Origin: Novosphingobium sp. AP12
GTDB lineage: Bacteria; Pseudomonadota; Alphaproteobacteria; Sphingomonadales; Sphingomonadaceae
DNA: 44,629 nt
Direction: 5' to 3'
Assembly (NCBI RefSeq): GCF_000281975.1
Contig: NZ_AKKE01000175.1
Location: 1-44,629 of the forward strand
Under the pieces are notes generated by a model that saw nothing but the letters and a program-made list of their open reading frames with translations, was not told the DNA's origin and ran no database searches. Position 1 is the first letter of the stretch. The number at the start of each line of letters is the position of its first letter. This document shows, piece by piece, positions 39,352-44,629 of this stretch. A program made the translations under genes and the position numbers.

Positions 39352-41706
39352 ATGCGCAAGGCGCGATTCCTCGCGATTTCCTCGAGCATGCTGGCCATTT
39401 GCGGCGGGCTGACGACGGTCCCGGCGATGGCCCAGGAAGCCCCACCTGCTGCGCAAAGCCCGGCCGAGCAGACTGGCGGCGACATCATCGTCACGGCCCG
39501 CCGCCGCGAGGAACGCCTCGTCGACGTGCCGATCGCCGTCACCAGCTTCAGCGCTGACCAGCTCGAAAAGTCGGGCGCGATCGACGTCACGGAGATAGCC
39601 CAGAGCGCACCTAACGTGACATTGGAGCCCTCTCGCGGCACCAACTCGACCCTTTCGGCCTTCATCCGCGGCGTCGGCCAGCAGGACCCGGTCTCCGGCT
39701 TCGAGCAGGGCGTCGGCATCTATCTCGACGACGTCTACCTCAACCGTCCCCAGGGCGCCGTGCTCGACATCTACGACGTCGAGCGCATCGAAGTGCTGCG
39801 CGGGCCGCAGGGCACGCTCTACGGGCGCAACACCATCGGCGGCGCGGTCAAGTACGTGACCAAGCAGCTGCCGCAGGACCTGTCCGTCAAGGTCAAGGGC
39901 ACTTACGGCACTTACGACCAGGCCGACCTCGTCGTCACCGCATCGGCGCCGGTGAACGACCTCGTGCGCATCGGCGGTTCGGCGGCGCGGCTGTCGCGCG
40001 GGGGCTTCGGCACCAACCTAACCACGGGCGAGGACAACTACGACAAGGACATCTGGGCGGGCCGCGCCAGCGTCGACATCGGCGGCTACGGCGAGCCGGT
40101 GCTGATCCGGATCTCGGGCGACTACACCAAGGACAAGTCCAACGCGCGCGGCGGCCACCGACTGATCCCCGGCTACGCCTCGGGCGCGCCGGTGCTGGAC
40201 GACGTATACGACACGCGCGGCGGCCTCATCGACCCGAAACAGGAGGTCGAGGCTTACGGCCTTGCCATCAATGCCTCCGCCGAACTGACCGACCGCATCA
40301 CGTTCCGCTCGATCAGCGCCTGGCGCAAGGACGACAGCGCCTCGCCGATCGACTTCGACGCGCTGCCTGCGGTCGATCTCGACGTGCCGGCCTATTACCG
40401 CAACGAGCAGGTCAGTCAGGAATTCCAGCTGCTCTACGATGATGGCGGCATGGTGCAGGGCATGATCGGCGGCTATTACCTCGGCGCCAAGGCCGACACC
40501 CAGTTCGACACCCGCCTCTTCACCGCCATCAATGGCCTGACCGCCTTCACGCAGGCCAACGTCGACACCGAGACGTTCGCGGTGTTCGGGGACTTCACTT
40601 TCGACTTCACCGAGCAGTTCAGCCTCTCGCTCGGCGGGCGCTACACCTGGGACGAGCGCAAGGCGCAGATCCTGCGCCAGAACTACCTCGGCGGGGGCTC
40701 TCCGGTGTTCGGCGGGGCGGGCGTGCCGCTCGGCGCCGCCAGCACCGACTTCTCGGGCAAGGCCAAGTTCGAGAAGTTCACGCCCCGCGCCTCGATCAGC
40801 TTCAAGCCGAGCCCTGACCACAACCTCTACGCAAGCTACAGCCAGGGCTTCAAGGGCGGCGGCTTCGACCCGCGCGGCGTCGGCGTCAACGCGCCCGCGG
40901 CGACGCCGGGCCGCCCGACCGACGCCGAGATTTCCGACTACCTGAGCTTCGAGCCCGAGACGGTCGACAGCTACGAGATCGGCTACAAGGGCAACCTCTT
41001 CGGCGGCGTGCTCTACATCGCGGCGGCGGCGTTCCACATGGACTACAAGGACGTGCAGATCCCGGGCTCGGCGGGTTGCACCGTGGGCGGTCTGCCGACG
41101 TTCTGCGGCGTCATCACCAATGCGGGCAAGGCGAAGTTCAACGGCTTCGAACTCGAAGCGACCGGCCGCCTTGCACAGGACTTGGCGATGGCGGGTGACC
41201 GGCTCAGCCTGTCCGGCTCGCTCGGCTACATCGACGCGCAGTACAAGGAATATATCGCCAACATCGCCGGGGTGCCGACCGACGTGGCGGACAACCGCAA
41301 GGTCCAGAACACGCCCAAGTGGACCGGCAGCGCCACCCTCGCCTACAATACGCCGGTGGGCGAGGGCGACGTGAACTTCAGCACGACCTATTCGTATCGC
41401 GGCAAGACCTACCAGTTCGAGATCCCCAACCCATACCTCGACCAGAATGGCTACGGCCTGCTGGACGCCAGCCTCGTCTACACCGCGCCGGGCGGGCGCT
41501 GGAGCCTGGGCGTCCACGGCAAGAACCTGTTCGACAAGCGCTACAAGACCTCGGGCTACACGTTCCTCGCCGCCAACCCGGTCACCGGAGAGCTGCTGAC
41601 GAGGCCCAACGGGCAATTCGTGCCGACGCTCGGCACCGAGGGCACGCTGACCACCTTCTACGGCAATCCGCGCCAGGTCTTCGCGACCGCGACGCTGGAG
41701 TTTTGA
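39352..41706 (+). CDS. TonB-dependent receptor
   Basis: A 784-residue outer membrane receptor from the ATG at 39352, which has GGAGAG six bases upstream; the ATG at 39337 would add five residues but has no good site. The signal peptide ends after VPAMAQ. A TonB-box-like DIIVTARRREERLVDVPIAV follows, then the plug domain (LEKSGAIDVTEIAQSAPNVT; VERIEVLRGPQGTLYGRNTIGG). The 22-strand barrel ends in ATLEF with a C-terminal Phe. Sphingomonads carry many such receptors for hydrophobic substrates or siderophores. With a downstream hydrolase and MFS transporter, the substrate is more likely an organic compound than iron. Confidence 0.95.
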   Translation: MRKARFLAISSSMLAICGGLTTVPAMAQEAPPAAQSPAEQTGGDIIVTARRREERLVDVPIAVTSFSADQLEKSGAIDVTEIAQSAPNVTLEPSRGTNSTLSAFIRGVGQQDPVSGFEQGVGIYLDDVYLNRPQGAVLDIYDVERIEVLRGPQGTLYGRNTIGGAVKYVTKQLPQDLSVKVKGTYGTYDQADLVVTASAPVNDLVRIGGSAARLSRGGFGTNLTTGEDNYDKDIWAGRASVDIGGYGEPVLIRISGDYTKDKSNARGGHRLIPGYASGAPVLDDVYDTRGGLIDPKQEVEAYGLAINASAELTDRITFRSISAWRKDDSASPIDFDALPAVDLDVPAYYRNEQVSQEFQLLYDDGGMVQGMIGGYYLGAKADTQFDTRLFTAINGLTAFTQANVDTETFAVFGDFTFDFTEQFSLSLGGRYTWDERKAQILRQNYLGGGSPVFGGAGVPLGAASTDFSGKAKFEKFTPRASISFKPSPDHNLYASYSQGFKGGGFDPRGVGVNAPAATPGRPTDAEISDYLSFEPETVDSYEIGYKGNLFGGVLYIAAAAFHMDYKDVQIPGSAGCTVGGLPTFCGVITNAGKAKFNGFELEATGRLAQDLAMAGDRLSLSGSLGYIDAQYKEYIANIAGVPTDVADNRKVQNTPKWTGSATLAYNTPVGEGDVNFSTTYSYRGKTYQFEIPNPYLDQNGYGLLDASLVYTAPGGRWSLGVHGKNLFDKRYKTSGYTFLAANPVTGELLTRPNGQFVPTLGTEGTLTTFYGNPRQVFATATLEF

Positions 41707-41730
41707 GGGCCAATGTCTCCACCCAAGACT

Positions 41731-41817
41731 TTCGTCATTCCCGAGAGGGAACCCAGCTGATTTCGGTTCAGATTGCATTGTCATCAGATGGGTCCCCGCC
41801 TTCGCGGGGATGACGAA
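41731..41817. repeat. 87-bp inverted-repeat element containing REP copy 2
   Basis: The segment begins TTCGTCATTCCC (41731-41742) and ends GGGGATGACGAA (41806-41817), so its ends are inverted repeats with one mismatch. The right part holds CCCCGCCTTCGCGGGG plus ATGACGAA (41794-41817), the same 24 bases as at 26065 and 42768. It looks like a paired REP or small MITE-like unit between the receptor and hydrolase genes. Confidence 0.7.
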
Positions 41818-41872
41818 GAACGGGGGCGGTGGACCGGGCTCGCGGTACAGCCGCGCAGGAAAGGGATATCTC

Positions 41873-42751
41873 ATGGACTATCGCGTCCACCGCTATCGCA
41901 GTGCCGACGGCCGGCTCGAGCTTGCCGCGCGGGACTATCCGGCGGCGCGCGCCGATGCGCCGGTACTGCTGATGATGCACGGCCTCACCCGCAACAGCGC
42001 CGACTTCGAGCCGCTCGCCGCGCGGCTTGCTGGGCGCTACCGGATGATCGTGCCGGACCAGCGCGGGCGCGGCCTGTCGCAGTGGGACGCGGACCCCGCG
42101 CAGTACCGCCCCGACGTCTATGCGCAGGACATGCTGGCGCTTGTGGACGACCTTGGCATTACCCGCGCGGCGCTCGTCGGCACCTCGATGGGTGGGCTGA
42201 TGGCGCTCGCCATGAACGCGCTGCGACCGGGCTTGGCGCAGGCGGCGATCTTCAACGACATTGGCCCGGTGCTCGAACCCTCCGGCCTCGCGCGCATCCA
42301 GGGCTACGTCGGCCCGGCGGGCGCCATGGCCGACTGGACCGCGGCCGCCGCGCGCACCCGCGCCATCAACGCCCCGGCCTTCCCGGACTACGGCGGCGCG
42401 CAGTGGGACGCCTTCGCCCGCCGGATCGCGCGGGCTAATGCCGACGGCACCGTCTCCTTCTCCTACGACCCCGCGATCGCGCAAGGCTTGGCGGGCGACG
42501 ATCCCGAGGCGGTGCCGCCCGATCTCTGGCCGCTGTGGGACCTGTTCGATGCCGTCCCGGTGCTGGTGGTGCGCGGCGCGCTCTCCGACCTGCTGAGCGC
42601 CGCCACCGTCGCCGAGATGGCGCGCCGGCACGCCGGGCCTTATGCAAGCGTGGAAGTACCGCGCGTCGGCCATGCGCCGATGCTCGACGAGCCGGCAGCG
42701 CTGGCCGCGATCGAGGCGTTTCTGGCGGAGCATGCGGGGAGAGGGGCGTGA
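41873..42751 (+). CDS. Alpha/beta hydrolase
   Basis: A 292-residue hydrolase from the ATG at 41873 with AAAGGG upstream. The oxyanion region is LLMMHGLTRNS, the nucleophile elbow GTSMGG holds S105, VPDQRGRGLS follows strand 3, and the C-terminal VGHAPMLDEPAAL supplies the His. The catalytic Asp is probably in VVRGALSDLLS. It is cytoplasmic, as no signal peptide is seen. The family covers esterases, C-C hydrolases and lactonases. It lies between the TonB receptor and the MFS gene, so it may hydrolyse an imported ester or lactone; this is inference. Confidence 0.88.
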   Translation: MDYRVHRYRSADGRLELAARDYPAARADAPVLLMMHGLTRNSADFEPLAARLAGRYRMIVPDQRGRGLSQWDADPAQYRPDVYAQDMLALVDDLGITRAALVGTSMGGLMALAMNALRPGLAQAAIFNDIGPVLEPSGLARIQGYVGPAGAMADWTAAAARTRAINAPAFPDYGGAQWDAFARRIARANADGTVSFSYDPAIAQGLAGDDPEAVPPDLWPLWDLFDAVPVLVVRGALSDLLSAATVAEMARRHAGPYASVEVPRVGHAPMLDEPAALAAIEAFLAEHAGRGA

Positions 42752-42767
42752 TGGCAGGGCTCACCCG

Positions 42768-42791
42768 CCCCGCCTTCGCGGGGATGACGAA
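42768..42791. repeat. REP-like palindrome, copy 3 of 3
   Basis: CCCCGCCTTCGCGGGG followed by ATGACGAA, identical to copies at 26065 and 41794. It fills the 52-base gap between the hydrolase stop and the MFS start and may add a hairpin to the transcript. Confidence 0.85.
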
Positions 42792-42803
42792 ATGAGGTCG
42801 GGA

Positions 42804-44099
42804 ATGAAAATGCAGCCCGTGGACAATGCAGTGATCCCCCCTGCGGCCGCCCGCACCGGAGCCTCGCCCAACCTCGTGCTGGGAATGTTGCTGCTCGTCT
42901 ATATCTTCAACTTCGTGGACCGACAGATTCTCTCGATCCTCGCGGCGCCGATCCAGGCCGACCTGGGGCTCGACGACGCGCAGCTCGGCATGCTGGGCGG
43001 CCTCGCCTTCGCGATCCTCTATTCGACGCTTGGGGTCCCGCTGGCGTGGCTGGCCGACCGCACCAGCCGGTCCTGGGTCATCACCGGATCGCTGGTGCTG
43101 TGGAGCCTGTTCACCTCGGCCTGCGCGCTGGCGCAGGGGTTCTGGCACATCTTCGCCGCGCGCGTGGGCGTCGGCATCGGCGAGGCGGGCGGCGTCGCCC
43201 CCAGCTACGCGGTGATCGGCGACCATTTCCCCAGCCACCGCCGCGCGCTGGCGCTTTCGATCTATTCGCTGGGCATCCCGCTCGGCTCGGCGGCTGGCGT
43301 GCTGGCGGGGGGGTACGTGGCGCAGGCGGTGGACTGGCGTACGGCATTTTTGGTCGTCGGCCTCGCCGGTATCCTGATCGCCCCGCTGTTCAAGCTGGTG
43401 GTGCGGGACCAGCCACGCGCCGCGCGCACCGCCACCGATGCGCCAGCGATCCGCTTCGGCGAAGTCGCCCGGACGCTGGCCGGCAAACGCGCGTTCTGGC
43501 TGCTGAGCTTCGGCGCCGCTTCCAGTTCGATGCTCGGCTATGGTCTCATGTTCTGGCTGCCGAGCCTGCTCCAGCGCAGTTTCGGGCTCGACCTCGTCCA
43601 TACCTCGTGGTTCATCGGCGCGGTGCTGCTGCTGGGCGGCTGCGTCGGTGTGCTGGCCGGCGGCGCGCTGGCGGACCGGCTGGGGAAGGGCGACCGCGTC
43701 TGGTACGGCCGCGTGCCCGCCATTGCCTTCGTCTGCGCAGTGCCGCTCTTCGCCGGCGGCATCTGGACCTCCAGCGTGCCGCTGGCCTTCCTGATGTTCC
43801 TAGTGCCCCAGGCGCTCGCCTACTTTTGGCTCGGCCCGGTGACGAGCGCCGTGCAGCACCTCGTCGAGCCTCCCGCGCGCGCGACTGCCTCGGCGTTGTT
43901 CCTGCTCATCAACAACCTCATCGGCCTCGGCGGCGGCATCTACGCGCTGGGCGCGCTGTCGAAGGCGCTGGCGCCGGTGTGGGGCGCGGAATCATTGCGC
44001 TACTCGATGCTCTTCGCGTTAGTCCTCTACCTCATCGCGGCCGCACTGATGACCCTCGCCGGGCCGGCGCTGCGCAATGAATGGGTCGCGGAGAAATAG
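42804..44099 (+). CDS. MFS transporter (spinster-like)
   Basis: A 431-residue protein with twelve membrane helices. The start at 42804 has GAGG six bases upstream; ATGs at 42792 and 42810 are also possible. N-terminal signatures are VYIFNFVDRQILSILAAPIQ and LGVPLAWLADRTSR (the MFS loop 2-3 motif). GIGEAGGVAPSYAVIGDHFP in helices 4-5 is typical of spinster-like MFS proteins of alphaproteobacteria, which often accompany TonB receptors and catabolic genes. The cargo is unknown. It probably moves the product of the receptor/hydrolase pathway across the inner membrane. Confidence 0.92.
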   Translation: MKMQPVDNAVIPPAAARTGASPNLVLGMLLLVYIFNFVDRQILSILAAPIQADLGLDDAQLGMLGGLAFAILYSTLGVPLAWLADRTSRSWVITGSLVLWSLFTSACALAQGFWHIFAARVGVGIGEAGGVAPSYAVIGDHFPSHRRALALSIYSLGIPLGSAAGVLAGGYVAQAVDWRTAFLVVGLAGILIAPLFKLVVRDQPRAARTATDAPAIRFGEVARTLAGKRAFWLLSFGAASSSMLGYGLMFWLPSLLQRSFGLDLVHTSWFIGAVLLLGGCVGVLAGGALADRLGKGDRVWYGRVPAIAFVCAVPLFAGGIWTSSVPLAFLMFLVPQALAYFWLGPVTSAVQHLVEPPARATASALFLLINNLIGLGGGIYALGALSKALAPVWGAESLRYSMLFALVLYLIAAALMTLAGPALRNEWVAEK

Positions 44100-44403
44100 G
44101 CAAGGGCTCGGGTTTGCACCGAGCCGCCCGCCAAGCGAGACACATTAAAACACGTTAATTGCATTAGCCGAATATTGAATCGGCAAATCCCGGTGGTAAT
44201 CACCCAAGATGCGCCGGATTATTCATGTCTTATGTCTTTGGATCAATGGCTTAAGGCGCTGGAATTGCGCGCACGGCTATGCCAGGTGCACGCGCAAGTC
44301 TCCCTGCACGGCCTGCTGGCTCGACACCCAAGATCTGAACGCGCGCGGCGGAGCAAGAGCGCCAGGCGGCGCCCGCTCTAGACTGTCCTTCGATGTGCGG
44401 AAA
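44100..44403. other. AT-richer gap between MFS gene and tRNA-Thr
   Basis: About 300 bases with lower GC than the surroundings in the first 150 bases (ACATTAAAACACGTTAATTGC). An imperfect inverted repeat GCCGA...TCGGC lies at 44167-44184. The only frame of note starts at 44232 (MSLDQWLKALELRARL) and ends at 44381, giving 49 residues that become very Arg-rich at the end. No ribosome binding site or family was recognised, so it is not called as a gene. Confidence 0.5.
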
Positions 44404-44479
<76 letters not shown>

Positions 44480-44547
44480 ATGCCCTAAGGCAAGTCCGGC
44501 GCCCTTACCGCGAGCGGGGGGCGCCGGTAAAGCCTAAACCTTTAGGG

Positions 44548-44629
44548 TCAGAAAACCGCGTGGGGCGCGTCTTCCTTCATCATGGCCTGACGGACCAGCG
44601 GGATCGGCGGGGGGGGGGGGGGGGGGGGG
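44548..44629 (-). CDS. 3' end of an unidentified minus-strand gene (partial)
   Basis: A frame open from the window edge to the TGA at 44548-44550 codes ...PPIPLVRQAMMKEDAPHAVF. It ends 68 bases upstream of the tRNA on the same strand. Codon use fits a real gene, but only about 20 residues can be trusted because the edge is a run of 21 G. No family can be named from so little. Confidence 0.4.
   Translation of the reverse strand, partial: PPPPPPPPIPLVRQAMMKEDAPHAVF

Noticed and set aside
40018..41874. A 618-residue minus-strand frame antisense to the TonB receptor
   Set aside because: It is a composition shadow of the receptor and has no recognisable domain.
44232..44381. Short frame MSLDQWLKALELRARL before the tRNA
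   Set aside because: It has no ribosome binding site, becomes an Arg-rich tail and matches no family; retained only as a note on the gap.

Overview
The window is a GC-rich piece of DNA (most genes have G or C in nearly all third codon positions) carrying genes typical of an alphaproteobacterium of the Sphingomonadales, most likely Novosphingobium or a close relative. The basis is the gene set: an rcdA/DUF1465 gene, DUF465 genes, a PTS-Ntr enzyme I (ptsP), a sphingomonad-style TonB-dependent receptor, intracellular PHB depolymerase, many TauD/SDR/TetR catabolic genes, and palindromes of the CCCCGCCTTCGCGGGG type. A run of 21 G at the right end suggests the window ends at a contig edge. No phage, transposase, CRISPR array or rRNA was seen.

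Layout. 1-9.7 kb is accessory metabolism. It starts with an orphan phytanoyl-CoA-dioxygenase-like gene of unusual base composition. Next comes a four-gene minus-strand operon (TauD, LLM flavin monooxygenase, SDR, TauD) with a divergent TetR gene. A second minus-strand operon follows (TetR, XdhC, MobA/MocA-like nucleotidyltransferase, Old Yellow Enzyme). 9.7-17.8 kb holds a Tat-signal L,D-transpeptidase-like protein, PHB depolymerase, an ABC exporter, an M13 peptidase, and an uppP-ppk2 pair. 17.9-21.2 kb is housekeeping: rpmG, lolA, a probable small RNA, xth and ribA. 21.3-24.6 kb holds small or poorly known envelope genes, including a tightly packed SPFH/ribbon-helix-helix/membrane-protein operon whose promoter overlaps a perfect 16-bp palindrome. 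24.8-31.8 kb carries a DUF465 gene, TerC, a DMT transporter, rluE, trxC, nadA, a membrane protein, an MBL-fold hydrolase, rcdA-like DUF1465 and a second DUF465 gene. 32.0-38.5 kb carries a third DUF465 gene, ptsP, a RodZ-like protein, cpoB/ybgF, tilS and an L,D-transpeptidase. 38.6-44.1 kb is a second accessory block: TetR, a divergent TonB-dependent receptor, an alpha/beta hydrolase and an MFS transporter. A tRNA-Thr(UGT) and the 3' end of an unidentified gene close the window.

How the genes work together (inference). The two accessory blocks look like oxidative and uptake modules for small organic compounds, each with its own TetR regulator. Each TetR gene has an inverted repeat in its upstream region that could be its operator. 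The middle of the window is envelope, translation and cofactor housekeeping. The least explained items are the SPFH-RHH-membrane protein operon with its operator, the C-rich-loop small RNA candidate downstream of lolA, the tandem perfect palindromes in the ribosome-binding position of ptsP, and the two-dioxygenase/LLM/SDR operon.
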